Both the position numbers and the translations under genes were made by a program. DNA of 64,000 nt from Planococcus liqunii (GTDB lineage: Bacteria; Bacillota; Bacilli; Bacillales_A; Planococcaceae): positions 2,480,001-2,544,000 of the forward strand of contig NZ_CP129238.1 in assembly GCF_030413595.1 (NCBI RefSeq). Direction: 5' to 3'. Below are positions 1 to 9,598 of the stretch, in pieces. Numbering within the stretch: the first letter of the stretch is position 1; each line of letters begins with the position of its first letter. The notes beneath the pieces are model-generated. The model saw nothing but the letters and a program-made list of their open reading frames with translations. It was not told where the DNA came from and searched no databases.

Positions 1-793
1 GTGTTTCGTCTTCCGGCTCGAAGTAGACTTCCAGGTCGGTTTTATCCACCAGGATTTCTTCTTCCACTTCCACTTCGTATTCCGCACAAATCAATTCAAT
101 TGCGTCTTTATCCAATTCTTGGTTGATAGTAGCCATTACACCAAGCATAAATAATTTTTTGATGATTTCAGACGGCTCGCGCCCTAATTTTTTTGCCAGT
201 TCCGCTACAGTCAAAGACTCGCTGAATGTAATTTTAGCCGGCAATTCTTTCTCGCGTTTTGGCATTGGCGGCAGCGGGTTCACTGGCTGCTGTTGTCTGC
301 CTTTGCGATTGCGGTTTTGGCCTCCGCGGCCTCCGCCGCCGCCCGGACGGTTGTTGCGCTGTCCTGGACCTGCAGTCGGTTTTGCTGCTTTAGGCGTAAA
401 GTTCGATCCTTTTGCTCCTGCCGGACGGTTCTGGCCTTGTCCGCTGCTCTGTGGACGAGACTGGCCTTGTCCTGCTGGACGCGATTGCCCTTGTCCGCTG
501 TTTTGCGGACGGGATTGTCCCTGTCCTGCTGGGCGTGATGACCCTTGGCCACTGTTTTGTGGACGGGACTGCCCCTGACCTGATGGACGGTTTTGTGCCT
601 GGTGCTGTTGGCGTGCTTGTGTACGTCCTGCAGCAGGTTTTTTGTAAATGCCGTCCAATTTTGTTACAGCATTGTCTTCCAATGTCGCCATATGGTTGGC
701 CACTTCAATGTTAAGCTTTGATAACTGGTCAATAATCTCTTTGCTTGGCTTATCTACTTTTTTAGCGTATTCATGTACTCGAATTTTGGTCAT
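1..793 (-). CDS. infB: Translation initiation factor IF-2, N-terminal part (cut by window edge)
   Basis: IF-2 is the GTPase that brings initiator fMet-tRNA to the 30S subunit and promotes subunit joining. Only the first 264 codons are here; the G domain and C-terminal domains lie beyond position 1. Residues 1-50 form an IF2_N-type helical module (starts MTKIRVHEYAKKV). Residues 60-175 are a Gly/Gln/Arg/Pro-rich linker with an 18-residue tandem repeat and a GGGGGRGG tract. Residues 185-245 form a second IF2_N module (KITFSESLTVAELAKKLG). The ATG at 793 has a strong GGGGGTGA SD four bases upstream. It is the last visible gene of the rimP-nusA-rnpM-ylxQ-infB operon, four bases after ylxQ. Confidence 0.97.
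   Translation of the reverse strand, partial: MTKIRVHEYAKKVDKPSKEIIDQLSKLNIEVANHMATLEDNAVTKLDGIYKKPAAGRTQARQQHQAQNRPSGQGQSRPQNSGQGSSRPAGQGQSRPQNSGQGQSRPAGQGQSRPQSSGQGQNRPAGAKGSNFTPKAAKPTAGPGQRNNRPGGGGGRGGQNRNRKGRQQQPVNPLPPMPKREKELPAKITFSESLTVAELAKKLGREPSEIIKKLFMLGVMATINQELDKDAIELICAEYEVEVEEEILVDKTDLEVYFEPEDET
407..568 (-). repeat. 3 x 54-bp in-frame tandem repeat inside infB
   Basis: Three consecutive 18-codon units encode residues 76-93, 94-111 and 112-129 of IF-2. Units one and two differ at one residue (SRPQNSGQGSSRPAGQGQ versus a Q in place of one S); unit three is more diverged (SRPQSSGQGQNRPAGAKG). The period is an exact multiple of three, so changes in copy number would keep the frame. 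It lies in the flexible linker between the two N-terminal modules. Seen directly; any length variation is inference. Confidence 0.85.
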
Positions 794-797
794 CTGC

Positions 798-1133
798 TCA
801 CCCCCGGTTAATTTCTTCAAGCAAACTCGCTAGTTTTTTTGCAAACCCTTGATCGGTGATTGCTACTACTACACGCTCTGCTTTGCCTATTGCATGTCCA
901 AGTTCAAAACGCGTTCCGAATACTTGGAGATCAACATTGTACGATTTGCATTTATCATGCACTTTCTTGCTGGTATTCTCTGATGCATCTTCTGACAATA
1001 TGACCAATTTTGCATTGCCACTCCGCACTTCAGCCACTGCCATGCCTTCTCCGGAGGTCGTCATCCGGGCTCGGGTAGCCAATCCTAAAATTTGCAGGAA
1101 TTTCTCTTTGGTCTTTAGTTGTTCAGTGTTCAT
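798..1133 (-). CDS. ylxQ: YlxQ, L7Ae/L30e-like ribosome-associated RNA-binding protein
   Basis: A 111-residue protein of the L7Ae/L30e/S12e/Gadd45 fold, which binds kink-turn RNAs in related proteins. Motifs typical of the family are ILGLATRARMTTSGEG near the N-terminus, LVILSEDASENT (residues about 43-54) and the C-terminal GHAIGKAERVVVAITD. B. subtilis YlxQ has the same size and place. The start codon overlaps the rnpM stop by one base (TAATG), so translation is probably coupled. Family assignment is firm; the exact RNA target is not known from sequence. Confidence 0.92.
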   Translation of the reverse strand: MNTEQLKTKEKFLQILGLATRARMTTSGEGMAVAEVRSGNAKLVILSEDASENTSKKVHDKCKSYNVDLQVFGTRFELGHAIGKAERVVVAITDQGFAKKLASLLEEINRG

Positions 1134-1414
1134 TACTTCTTCAACTGCTCTCTTAGGACTACGCGCGTTAATTCGTCGTAAATTTCAGCCGGAACTTTAA
1201 CTTCCAATTGATTGTCCAAAACTTTCTTTTTCCGCGCCAGTTCAATGGCGTCCTCCGATTTGGAGACATAAGCGCCGCGGCCTGACTTTTTGCCAGTCAA
1301 ATCGACAAACACTTCGCCTTCTTTTGTCCGGACTACACGGATCATTTCTTTTTTAGGATGCATCTCGCCAGTGGCGACGCATTTACGCAATGGAATTTTC
1401 TTTTGCAGAGCCAA
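1133..1414 (-). CDS. rnpM: RnpM (YlxR), RNase P modulator / RNA-binding protein
   Basis: A 93-residue basic protein of the YlxR/DUF448 family. The B. subtilis homologue has been reported to bind the RNase P RNA and modulate its activity. The family core is visible: RKCVATGEMHPKKEMIRVVR near the N-terminus and the signature GRGAYVS at about residues 46-52. The start is TTG at 1414 with the SD AAGGTGAT five bases upstream; no in-frame ATG gives a full-length family member. It lies between nusA and ylxQ, as in other Firmicutes, consistent with co-production with the transcription and translation factors of this operon. Confidence 0.93.
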   Translation of the reverse strand: MALQKKIPLRKCVATGEMHPKKEMIRVVRTKEGEVFVDLTGKKSGRGAYVSKSEDAIELARKKKVLDNQLEVKVPAEIYDELTRVVLREQLKK

Positions 1415-1434
1415 CGGACATCACCTTCTCTACG

Positions 1435-2562
1435 TTATTCTTTTTCCTCATAAAAATCAAAATCGTCAAGCTCTTCACCGGACTCAACCAGTTCGATTGT
1501 TGAATTTTCATTTGGGTAAATCCCAAGTTCACGGGCATCCGTTTCGCTCTTGATATCGATTTTCCAGCCTGTCAGTTTTGCAGCAAGACGCGCGTTTTGT
1601 CCGCGTTTACCGATTGCCAATGACAATTGATAATCCGGTACCACAACGGTTGTCGATTTTTCGGCTTCGTTGACTTGGACGTCCAGAACTTTTGAAGGGC
1701 TAAGCGCATTTGCGACAAACACTACCGGTTCTTCGGACCATTCAACGATATCAATTTTCTCGCCGTTCAATTCGTTGACGATTGTCTGAACGCGTGCGCC
1801 TTTTGCTCCAACACATGAGCCGACCGGGTCAATATCGTCGCGGTGTGCAACGACAGAAATCTTCGAACGGTCTCCAGCTTCACGTGCAATTGATTTGATT
1901 TCAACGATTCCTTCGAAAATCTCAGGAACTTCGTTTTCAAACAAGCGGCGAAGCAATCCAGGGTGCGTACGGGATACAAATACCTGAGGCCCGCGCGTTG
2001 TGCGCTCCACTTTTGTGATATACACTTTGATGCGGTCATGCGGCTGGTAGGATTCATTCGGCATTTGCTCAGTCTGTGGAAGCACTGCTTCCACTTTTCC
2101 AAGGCCTACATATAGGTTGCGGGCATCCATGCGTTCAACGATGCCGTTGACGATATCATCAGCACGGTCCACAAATTCTTCGAAAATCAATCCGCGCTCT
2201 GCTTCGCGCACACGCTGCGTTACCACTTGCTTCGCAGTTTGGGCAGCAATGCGTCCGAAGTTCCGAGGAGTTACCTCTTCTTCTACGATGTCCGCCAGTT
2301 CGTATGCCGGATTGATTGCTTTCGCATCTTCCAGCGAAATTTGCAAACGCTCGTCTTCCACTTCTTCGACGACGTCTTTGCGTGAATAGACCAGCATCGT
2401 CCCTGTATTCAAATTCAAGTCCACTCGCACGTTCTGCGCCTGGTTGAAGTTGCGTTTGTAAGCTGTAACTAGCGCTGCTTCAATCGCTTCAATCAAAACA
2501 TCTCTTGAAATCCCTTTTTGCTTTTCTAAAGCATCCAATGCATCCAATAACTCATTGCTCAT
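1435..2562 (-). CDS. nusA: Transcription termination/antitermination factor NusA
   Basis: NusA binds RNA polymerase and nascent RNA and controls pausing, termination and antitermination. The 375-residue product has the N-terminal polymerase-binding domain (1-125), an S1 domain (about 130-200, [21 protein letters not shown]), and KH1 and KH2 domains with the GxxG-type loops [14 protein letters not shown] and [13 protein letters not shown]. It ends in an acidic tail ([10 protein letters not shown]) and, as in other Firmicutes, lacks the Proteobacterial AR repeats. I place the start at ATG 2562 ([14 protein letters not shown]), with SD GGGAGTGA upstream and homologous to B. subtilis NusA; an ATG nine codons further upstream lacks a usable SD. 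Confidence 0.97.
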   Translation of the reverse strand: MSNELLDALDALEKQKGISRDVLIEAIEAALVTAYKRNFNQAQNVRVDLNLNTGTMLVYSRKDVVEEVEDERLQISLEDAKAINPAYELADIVEEEVTPRNFGRIAAQTAKQVVTQRVREAERGLIFEEFVDRADDIVNGIVERMDARNLYVGLGKVEAVLPQTEQMPNESYQPHDRIKVYITKVERTTRGPQVFVSRTHPGLLRRLFENEVPEIFEGIVEIKSIAREAGDRSKISVVAHRDDIDPVGSCVGAKGARVQTIVNELNGEKIDIVEWSEEPVVFVANALSPSKVLDVQVNEAEKSTTVVVPDYQLSLAIGKRGQNARLAAKLTGWKIDIKSETDARELGIYPNENSTIELVESGEELDDFDFYEEKE

Positions 2563-2585
2563 CTTCTTATTCACTCCCATGTTCT

Positions 2586-3071
2586 TCAATCAAGTTTTGC
2601 AGAAAAATCAATGGCTAAACGGATAACAGCGATCTTTTTCCGTTCAATGACAATTTTCTTTCTGCGTGTTTTGATTTTAACTTCAATTTCAACTTCTTCA
2701 TCGGTATAAGACAACAGGTAACCTTCGAATTCTTTTGCGTTTTCAACGGGTTCATACGTTTTAATGTAAATGAACTTGCCGAGCGCTTTTTCGAAATCTT
2801 GTTCTTTTTTCAATGGACGTTCTGCACCAGGTGAAGAAACTTCCAAGAAATAGTTTTGCTCAATCGGATCCAGCTTATCCAGAATCTCGCTCAGCTTTTC
2901 ACTGACCAGCGCGCATTGATCGATGTCGATCGGTGCTGCCGGATTGTCGACATAGACGCGCAAAAACCAGCTGCGCCCCTCTTTTAAAAATTCCACATCC
3001 ACAAGTTCCAATTGAAGTTCTTCTGTGATGGGCAAAGCAAGTTGTTCAATTTGTTCTGTAATTTTGCTCAT
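2586..3071 (-). CDS. rimP: Ribosome maturation factor RimP
   Basis: RimP (161 residues) assists late assembly of the 30S subunit. It has the N-terminal alpha/beta domain with the diagnostic NYFLEVSSPGAERPL (about residues 74-88) and a C-terminal Sm-like beta domain rich in Lys/Glu. The ATG at 3071 has a GGGAGG SD. It is the first gene of the rimP-nusA-rnpM-ylxQ-infB operon. The preceding polC has a terminator at 3231-3258, so this operon needs its own promoter in the 3072-3230 gap; I found no convincing sigma-A site there. Confidence 0.96.
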   Translation of the reverse strand: MSKITEQIEQLALPITEELQLELVDVEFLKEGRSWFLRVYVDNPAAPIDIDQCALVSEKLSEILDKLDPIEQNYFLEVSSPGAERPLKKEQDFEKALGKFIYIKTYEPVENAKEFEGYLLSYTDEEVEIEVKIKTRRKKIVIERKKIAVIRLAIDFSAKLD

Positions 3072-3142
3072 ATATGCCTCCCGCGGTTTTTATCCCACTT
3101 TAACAGCCAGTAAATCCCCCAGCATTGGCATGTGGGAGATTA

Positions 3143-3224
3143 ACTGACGGTAAAAGTTTGATTGGTTGAACCCACACGCAGTGGCGGGTCAAAATATCCA
3201 CTGTGTAAAGTTTCACTTTATGCC
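3143..3224. repeat. Degenerate extragenic repeat, copy A
   Basis: The 42 bases from 3143 match 55707-55748 at 31 positions without gaps (both begin ACTGAC and end CAGTGG). The last 17 bases (ending CACTTTATGCC) match 55774-55790 at 15 positions. The middle differs but in both copies can form a stem from CAGTGG (3179-3184) and CCACTG (about 3198-3203). It lies between the polC terminator and rimP, in the same orientation as copy B relative to transcription. The rest of the gap (3072-3142) holds a possible hairpin around CCCCCAGCAT/ATGTGGGAG and no gene. Confidence 0.7.
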
Positions 3225-3230
3225 ATAACA

Positions 3231-3258
3231 ACAGAAAAGAGCGGGAAATCCCACTCTT
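3231..3258 (-). terminator. Intrinsic terminator of polC
   Basis: On the minus strand an AAGAGTGGG / CCCGCTCTT stem with a four-base loop is followed by TTCTGTTGTT. It lies about 65 bases after the polC stop and separates polC from the rimP-nusA-infB operon. Confidence 0.85.
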
Positions 3259-3323
3259 CTGCGACAGAGCTATCAGTAAATGTTATTACAATAATACCAT
3301 AATCCCCAGCGCCGTGCAACTTA

Positions 3324-6300
3324 CTAGAACAGCGAAAGCTGATTGGCATCCGGCATGCCTTCTAAGCAGCCATGGTCGTCCATGTATTCGATGATGGTCT
3401 TTGAAACGCGCCCCCGCTGCTGCAAGTCCTCTTTCGACAAGAACGTTCCTAGTTCGCGGGCAGCAACAATCGATTTGGCGGCGTTCGTCCCGAGTCCCGG
3501 AATCGCATTAAACGGCGGAATCAGCGTTTTGCCATCGATGATGAACTGATCGGCAGACGATTTATACAAATCGACTTTCTGGAATGTATAGCCGCGTTCA
3601 ACCATTTCAAGTGCCAATTCCATAACCGTCAGCAAGTTCTTTTCTTTCGTCGAAGCTTCAAGCCCTTTGGCATTGATTTCATCGATTTTTGCACGGATGG
3701 ACTGCGAACCTTTGGCCATTGCGTTGACATCGAAATCTTCTGCCCGTACCGTAAAGTACGCTGCGTAGTAAAGGATCGGGAAGTGCACCTTGAAATAGGC
3801 GATGCGCACAGCCATCAACACATAAGCGGCGGCGTGGGCTTTCGGGAACATGTATTTGATCTTTTTGCACGATTCAATATACCAGTTCGGGACCCCTTCT
3901 TTTTTCATCGCTTCTTCCATTTCCGGAGTCAGCCCTTTCCCTTTACGGACCGATTCCATGATCTTGAACGCCAATGAAGATTCAAGCCCCTGGTAAATCA
4001 GGTAAACCATGATGTCATCCCGGCATCCGATTACATCGGACAATTGGCATGTTCCGTTTTGAATCAATTCCTGGGCATTGCTGAGCCATACATCCGTTCC
4101 GTGGGAAAGCCCGGAAATCTGGACGAGCTCGGAAAACGTCGTCGGTTTTGTTTCTTCGAGCATCTGGCGCACAAAACGCGTCCCAAACTCCGGAATGCCG
4201 TACGTTCCGGTTTTACAGCCGATCTGTTTCTCCGTAACGCCAAGAGACTCTACGCCGGAAAAGATTTTCATCACTTCCGGATCATCCGTCGGAATCGTTT
4301 TCGGATCAATGCCGGATAAATCCTGCAGCATCCGGATCACCGTTGGATCATCGTGTCCAAGTATATCAAGTTTCAATAAGTTATCGTGAATCGAATGGAA
4401 GTCAAAATGCGTCGTTTTCCATTCCGAATCCTGGGCATCTGCCGGAAACTGGATCGGCGAGAAATCATAAATATCCATATAGTCTGGAACAACGATAATT
4501 CCGCCCGGATGCTGCCCTGTGCTTCGCTTAACGCCGGAGCAGCCTTGGACAAGCCGGTCAATTTCCGCGCCTCTGAACGCTAAATTGTGGTCATTGGCAT
4601 AACCCCGGACATAGCCGTACGCTGTTTTTTCCGCTACCGTTCCGATGGTGCCGGCACGGAATACATTGTCTTCCCCGAACAATTCCTTCGTGTAGTTGTG
4701 GGCTCTTGCCTGATAGTCACCACTGAAGTTCAAATCGATATCGGGAACTTTATCCCCTTTAAAGCCGAGGAAAGTTTCAAACGGGATATCCTGCCCTTCT
4801 TTTTGGAAAGGAATGTCGCAATCCGGACAGTTTTTGTCCGGCAAATCGAATCCCGACCCGACAGACCCGTCATCGAAAAACTCGGATTTTTTGCATTTCG
4901 TGCAAATATAATGCGGCGGCAATGGGTTGACTTCCGTAATTTCCGTCAATGTCGCAACCAGTGAAGAACCAACCGATCCCCGCGAACCTACAAGATAGCC
5001 GTCGTCGAGCGATTTCTTCACCAGTTTATGCGAAATGAGGTAAATTACAGCGAAACCGTGGCCGATAATCGATTTCAATTCTTTTTCGATGCGGGCTTCG
5101 ACGATTTCCGGCAAATCCGGACCATAGATTTTATGGGCCATATCGTAGCTCAATTCCCGTACCTCTTCGTCCGCACCTTCAATTTTCGGTGTATACAGAT
5201 CATCTTTGATCGGTTTTACCGTTTCAATCATATCCGCTATTTTATTGGAGTTGGTGACTACGATTTCCTTCGCCGTCTCGGCTCCAAGGAAATCGAAGGC
5301 TTCCAGCATTTCATCGGTCGTCCGGAAATGGACTTTCGGCAATTTCTGGCGGTTCAGCGGATTGGCGCCGCCTTGGGAACCGATCAGCACTTGCCGGAAA
5401 ATAGCGTCGTTTTCGTCCAGGTAATGGACGTTCCCGGTTGCCACCAGTGGCAATTCCAGTTTGCGGCTGACTTTCACCAGCTTGCGCATGACGTCTTCCA
5501 GATTCCATTCATCGCGGATCAATTCTTTTTCAATCAAATGGGAGTACACTTCTTTTGGATGGACTTCTAAATAATCATAGAACTTGGCCGTCTGTTCGAC
5601 TTCTTCCATCGATTTTTGCATCACCGCTTCGAATACTTCCCCTTTGTCGCAGCCCGAGCCGACAAGCAGCCCTTTTCGGTGGCGCTGCAGCAGCGAGCGC
5701 GGAATACGCGGCACCCGGTAGAAATAATCGATATGCGAAGCAGAAACCAGTTTGAACAGATTCTTCAGCCCCTCCTCATTTTGCGCTAGCAAAGTGCAAT
5801 GGGTCGGGCGTGAACGTTTGTAAGCATCACCAGCGCCGACATAATCATTCAGCTGGTCATGGTAAAGGATGCCTTTTTCGTGTGCTTCTTTCAGCAAATG
5901 CGTCAGCAAATACGAAGTGGCTTCCGTATCGTAAATGGCCCGGTGATGCTGGGTCAATTCGATGCCGAATTTTTTCGCGAGCGTATTCAACCGGTGGTTT
6001 TTCAATTCCGGATGCAGCATACGGGCCAGTTCCAATGTATCGATCGTGGCATGCTTCATGTCAATGCCGTATTTTTTATAAGACACGTATAAAAAGCCCA
6101 TATCGAATGATGCGTTATGCGCAACCATGATATGGTCGCCTGCCCATTCATGGTACTTGCGGATGACTTCTTCCACTTCCGGCGCATTTTTCACCATGTC
6201 ATCTGTGATGCCCGTCAGTTCTATAGTCGTTGCGGACAAATCGTGATGCGGATTGGCAAAGCTTTCAAATTTATCGACAATCTGGCCGCCTTTGATTTTG

Positions 6301-7631
6301 ACAGCGGCAAGTTCGATAATGGTATCGTAAACGGCCGACAGTCCGGTCGTTTCCAAGTCAAATACGACAAATGTTTCTTCTTCAAGCAACGCATGGCGCT
6401 CTTCGTAGGCGATCGGCACGCCGTCGTCCACCAAGTTCGCTTCCAGCCCAAATATCGCCTTAATGCCGTATTTCTTGCTGGCAGCATAAGCATCCGGAAA
6501 AGATTGCACGCCGGCATGGTCCGTGATCGCAATGGCCGGGTGTCCCCATTTGGCAGCTTGCGACACCAGGGAATCAACAGACGAAACAGCGTCCATTGCG
6601 CTCATTGGCGTATGCAGATGCAATTCCACCCGTTTTTCTTCTGCAGTATCCTTGCGGAGCTGGGGATTGATTTCCACCATATCCTGCGCCATCATCACCA
6701 AATCACGCACAAAGGTATCGGTTTGAATGGAACCGCGCGCTTTCAGCCACATGCCTTTTTTCAGGCTGCCCATCAATTCTGCGTCTTCTTTGTCGCGTGA
6801 GAACATCTTCACTAAAATCGAATCGGTATAGTCTGTCATTTTCACGGTCAGCAGCGAACGTCCGCTCCGAAGCTCGCGGACTTCCACGTCGAAGACAAAG
6901 CCTTCGATTGTCACTCTGCGTTCTTCATCGACAATCGATTTGATCTCCACAATTTTCTCATCCGGCTTGATAGCCACACCCATCTGGAATGGTCCCGATG
7001 GCACACCGTTTTCTTTGCGGTCGGTTTCCCGTTTCTTCATGTCCGCCAACGCCTTGGATGCCATTTCTATTTCTTCGATGCGGCGCTGTTCCATAAAGGC
7101 TAAATGAGCTGCTTCCTGGTCGCCTTCAGCGAGCTGGAACTCGATGGCTATACGCGGAAACCCGAATTGCTGGAAGGCACCTGACAATTTGTCGGTATAC
7201 TTCGACTTCAAGGCCATCATTTCATGTTCATGGCTGCAGCATAGCATCAGCTTGCTGCCGTTCCATTCCGGTACTTGTGAAAGCAGCTGGTCGCGCAAAG
7301 GCGGGGCCATGTCTGAAAACTCTTCGACTACATAACGCCAGTATTCCATGACCAGATCGCCGTCTGCTGTTGTGCTTTCGCTTTCAATCGAAAGCTGCAC
7401 ATTTGCAATGGTCGCAAAAGTTGTATTCAAACGTTCTTTTAATAATAGAAATAATTTCAGCGGCAAAGTTTGTTTTACTTTAATCAGAAAACGCCAGGTC
7501 CGCTCTTTTTTATGGACCGTCATCCGTGTCAGTTCAGCCTCTTCGAAAAAAGGCATGTGTACATCGTCTGTCAGGTCGAGATGCTGAAGAAGTAGCTTGA
7601 ATCGCATCTTTGGATCTTGCTGGTTTGTCAT
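3324..7631 (-). CDS. polC: DNA polymerase III alpha subunit, Gram-positive PolC type
   Basis: PolC is the essential replicative polymerase with built-in 3'-5' proofreading. The product is 1435 residues, like B. subtilis PolC (1437). Order of domains: N-terminal domain, OB fold (about 225-330), PHP domain ([16 protein letters not shown], about 335) interrupted by the DnaQ-like exonuclease ([23 protein letters not shown]), a zinc-binding segment (CTKCKK ... CPDC), palm with catalytic [10 protein letters not shown], then fingers and a C-terminal beta-clamp peptide QLSLF. I chose ATG 7631 (MTNQQDPK), preceded by AAGGGGAT; the ATG five codons upstream has no SD. An intrinsic terminator stands between proS and polC. 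Confidence 0.98.
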   Translation of the reverse strand: MTNQQDPKMRFKLLLQHLDLTDDVHMPFFEEAELTRMTVHKKERTWRFLIKVKQTLPLKLFLLLKERLNTTFATIANVQLSIESESTTADGDLVMEYWRYVVEEFSDMAPPLRDQLLSQVPEWNGSKLMLCCSHEHEMMALKSKYTDKLSGAFQQFGFPRIAIEFQLAEGDQEAAHLAFMEQRRIEEIEMASKALADMKKRETDRKENGVPSGPFQMGVAIKPDEKIVEIKSIVDEERRVTIEGFVFDVEVRELRSGRSLLTVKMTDYTDSILVKMFSRDKEDAELMGSLKKGMWLKARGSIQTDTFVRDLVMMAQDMVEINPQLRKDTAEEKRVELHLHTPMSAMDAVSSVDSLVSQAAKWGHPAIAITDHAGVQSFPDAYAASKKYGIKAIFGLEANLVDDGVPIAYEERHALLEEETFVVFDLETTGLSAVYDTIIELAAVKIKGGQIVDKFESFANPHHDLSATTIELTGITDDMVKNAPEVEEVIRKYHEWAGDHIMVAHNASFDMGFLYVSYKKYGIDMKHATIDTLELARMLHPELKNHRLNTLAKKFGIELTQHHRAIYDTEATSYLLTHLLKEAHEKGILYHDQLNDYVGAGDAYKRSRPTHCTLLAQNEEGLKNLFKLVSASHIDYFYRVPRIPRSLLQRHRKGLLVGSGCDKGEVFEAVMQKSMEEVEQTAKFYDYLEVHPKEVYSHLIEKELIRDEWNLEDVMRKLVKVSRKLELPLVATGNVHYLDENDAIFRQVLIGSQGGANPLNRQKLPKVHFRTTDEMLEAFDFLGAETAKEIVVTNSNKIADMIETVKPIKDDLYTPKIEGADEEVRELSYDMAHKIYGPDLPEIVEARIEKELKSIIGHGFAVIYLISHKLVKKSLDDGYLVGSRGSVGSSLVATLTEITEVNPLPPHYICTKCKKSEFFDDGSVGSGFDLPDKNCPDCDIPFQKEGQDIPFETFLGFKGDKVPDIDLNFSGDYQARAHNYTKELFGEDNVFRAGTIGTVAEKTAYGYVRGYANDHNLAFRGAEIDRLVQGCSGVKRSTGQHPGGIIVVPDYMDIYDFSPIQFPADAQDSEWKTTHFDFHSIHDNLLKLDILGHDDPTVIRMLQDLSGIDPKTIPTDDPEVMKIFSGVESLGVTEKQIGCKTGTYGIPEFGTRFVRQMLEETKPTTFSELVQISGLSHGTDVWLSNAQELIQNGTCQLSDVIGCRDDIMVYLIYQGLESSLAFKIMESVRKGKGLTPEMEEAMKKEGVPNWYIESCKKIKYMFPKAHAAAYVLMAVRIAYFKVHFPILYYAAYFTVRAEDFDVNAMAKGSQSIRAKIDEINAKGLEASTKEKNLLTVMELALEMVERGYTFQKVDLYKSSADQFIIDGKTLIPPFNAIPGLGTNAAKSIVAARELGTFLSKEDLQQRGRVSKTIIEYMDDHGCLEGMPDANQLSLF

Positions 7632-7659
7632 AACTATCCCCTTCATAAAAAATTAATTC

Positions 7660-7697
7660 AATAAGAATAAAGAAAGGAAAGTACAGTTGTACTTTCC
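7660..7697 (-). terminator. Intrinsic terminator between proS and polC
   Basis: A perfect GGAAAGTAC / GTACTTTCC stem (7676-7697) with loop AACT is followed on the minus strand by TTTCTTTATTC. It ends about 30 bases before the polC start, so polC depends on read-through or a promoter inside proS. Confidence 0.85.
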
Positions 7698-7721
7698 TCT
7701 CCATCATATCAGATTTGCCGA

Positions 7722-9425
7722 TTATTTTTTAAAGAATTGCTGCAGGTGATCGAGCAATTCTTCCCGTTTCCACTCAAATGTTTCTCCAGTGCGGCGGTAT
7801 TTCACTTCCAAAATTCCTTCAGAAGCTTTTTTGCCGACGGTGATGCGGACCGGCAAGCCGATCAAATCAGCATCCGTGAATTTAACGCCTGCACGCTCAT
7901 TGCGGTCGTCAAGCAGCACTTCGTAGCGGTAAGATTTCAATAATTTATATAAATCTTCTCCAAGCTCGCGCTGCGTTTCGTCTTTCATATTGACCGGCAA
8001 AATATGCACTTCGTACGGCGCAATTGCGTCCGGCCAGATAAAGCCATTGTCGTCCTGGAACTGTTCAGCAACAGCCGCCATCACACGTGATACACCAATG
8101 CCGTAGCAGCCCATGATATAAGGCATCGCTCTGCCCTGGTCGTTCAGGAATGTCGCTTTCATCGGCTCGCTGTAAGTCGTACCCAGTTTGAAGATATGGC
8201 CGACTTCGATGCCTTTGGCAAATTGGATGGTGCCTTCACCGTCTGGAGAAGGATCTCCCTCTTGGACAAAGCGAAGATCCGCATAAGATTCAACAGAGAA
8301 ATCTTTTTCAGGGTTGACGTTGATGAAATGGAAGCCATCTTCGTTCGCGCCTGTGACACCGTTGACTACTGATTGTACCGCATGATCTGCGTACACCTTG
8401 ATCGATGACGGCAATTTCACCGGCCCAAGAGAACCGATTTCGCAGCCCAATGCCTGCTGCACTTCTTCCGGTTCAGCAAGCTCGACGATTGTCGCACCTG
8501 TTGCATGCTTCACTTTGACGTCATTGATTTCGTGGTCGCCGCGGGACAATACCACTACCAATTCCTCGTCCGCTTTAAATACTAATGTCTTGATGCATTG
8601 TTCCGGTGTTGTGTTCAGGAAGGCTGCAACATCCACAATGGTCTTCTGGTCCGGCGTTGCCACTTTTTCCAGCTCTTTTACCGCTTCATCCGATTTTGGA
8701 TATTCCATGTTCACTGCTGCCATTTCAATATTTGCAGCATAGGAAGACGTGTCGGAATAGGCAATTGTGTCTTCGCCAATTTCAGAAAGCACCATAAATT
8801 CATGGTTGTCTTTTCCGCCAATAGCTCCTGAGTCAGCGATGACTGCGCGGAAGTTTAATCCCAGACGTGTGAAAATATTCGTATACGCCTGCATCATATC
8901 GTTGTATGTGTCATCCAAGCTTTCTTTCGTTGCATGGAACGAATATGCATCTTTCATCAAGAATTCACGCCCGCGAAGCAAACCGAAGCGCGGACGTTTT
9001 TCGTCGCGGAATTTCGACTGAATCTGGAATAAATTCAACGGCAATTTCTTATAGGATTTGATCTCATCGCGAAGCAGGCTCGTAATGACTTCTTCATGTG
9101 TTGCTCCAAGAGCAAATTCACGGTTATTGCGGTCGGTCAGCCTCATCAATTCGTCGCCGTATGAATACCAGCGGCCGGTTTCTTGCCAAAGCTCTGCTTG
9201 TTGCAGCGCCGGAAGGAAGACTTCCACACTGTTGACTGCTTCCATTTCTTCGCGGATCACATTTTCCACTTTTTGCAGAACGCGTTTGCCTAAAGGCAGA
9301 AACGAATAAACACCGCTCGTATTTTGGCGGATAAATCCAGCCCGCAATAATAGCTGATGCGATTTAACATCTGCATCCGCCGGTGTTTCTCTTAATGTAG
9401 GGATAAAAGTTGCTGTTTGTTTCAT
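7722..9425 (-). CDS. proS: Prolyl-tRNA synthetase (bacterial type with editing insertion)
   Basis: Charges tRNA-Pro with proline. A class II synthetase of 567 residues: motif 1 around the N-terminal third, motif 2 with [25 protein letters not shown] residues (about 140-160), the INS editing (YbaK-like) domain at about 230-390 which hydrolyses Ala-tRNA-Pro, motif 3 ([10 protein letters not shown], about 440) and an anticodon-binding C-terminal domain. Start ATG 9425 ([13 protein letters not shown]) has the SD GAGGTG nine bases upstream; an in-frame GTG at 9437 is part of that SD. It lies between rseP and polC, as in B. subtilis. Confidence 0.97.
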   Translation of the reverse strand: MKQTATFIPTLRETPADADVKSHQLLLRAGFIRQNTSGVYSFLPLGKRVLQKVENVIREEMEAVNSVEVFLPALQQAELWQETGRWYSYGDELMRLTDRNNREFALGATHEEVITSLLRDEIKSYKKLPLNLFQIQSKFRDEKRPRFGLLRGREFLMKDAYSFHATKESLDDTYNDMMQAYTNIFTRLGLNFRAVIADSGAIGGKDNHEFMVLSEIGEDTIAYSDTSSYAANIEMAAVNMEYPKSDEAVKELEKVATPDQKTIVDVAAFLNTTPEQCIKTLVFKADEELVVVLSRGDHEINDVKVKHATGATIVELAEPEEVQQALGCEIGSLGPVKLPSSIKVYADHAVQSVVNGVTGANEDGFHFINVNPEKDFSVESYADLRFVQEGDPSPDGEGTIQFAKGIEVGHIFKLGTTYSEPMKATFLNDQGRAMPYIMGCYGIGVSRVMAAVAEQFQDDNGFIWPDAIAPYEVHILPVNMKDETQRELGEDLYKLLKSYRYEVLLDDRNERAGVKFTDADLIGLPVRITVGKKASEGILEVKYRRTGETFEWKREELLDHLQQFFKK

Positions 9426-9502
9426 TCCAAAATGCACCTCAACTGACTATTTAATTTTTTTAATGCGGTTTTACTTTTCTAAGTCTAACGCCTAGTCTTA
9501 CA

Positions 9503-9532
9503 AGTTTACTTCATACTTAATGAAAATAGCAA
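9503..9532 (-). promoter_or_regulatory. Possible proS promoter abutting the rseP terminator
   Basis: Minus-strand TTGCTA (9527-9532) and TAAACT (9503-9508) are 18 bases apart. The -35-like hexamer starts directly after the rseP terminator stem. Moderate match only. Confidence 0.4.
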
Positions 9533-9581
9533 AGCCCGCAATGGCCCCAGGCCTTCCGGCGCTTGTCGGGGCTTAGCGGGC
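9525..9581 (-). terminator. Intrinsic terminator of rseP
   Basis: A long, partly interrupted hairpin: GCCCGC (9576-9581 as read on minus) pairs with GCGGGC (9534-9539), with an inner GCCCC/GGGGC pairing, followed by TTTGCTATTTTC. It lies 18 bases after the rseP stop. Confidence 0.8.
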
Positions 9582-9598
9582 AATTGTCTGCTGTTCAA

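Noticed and set aside
280..552. Minus-strand Lys/Gln/Asp-rich 90-codon frame
   Set aside because: Out-of-frame reading of the same infB linker; no start signal.
123..578. Plus-strand frame with repeated PCP/CGRD motifs
   Set aside because: The apparent Cys/Pro repeats are the antisense reading of the infB 54-bp tandem repeat.
6117..6800. Open frame of 227 codons on the plus strand
   Set aside because: Lies wholly antisense to polC, has no SD or family motifs, and follows the codon pattern of the opposite strand; a shadow frame.
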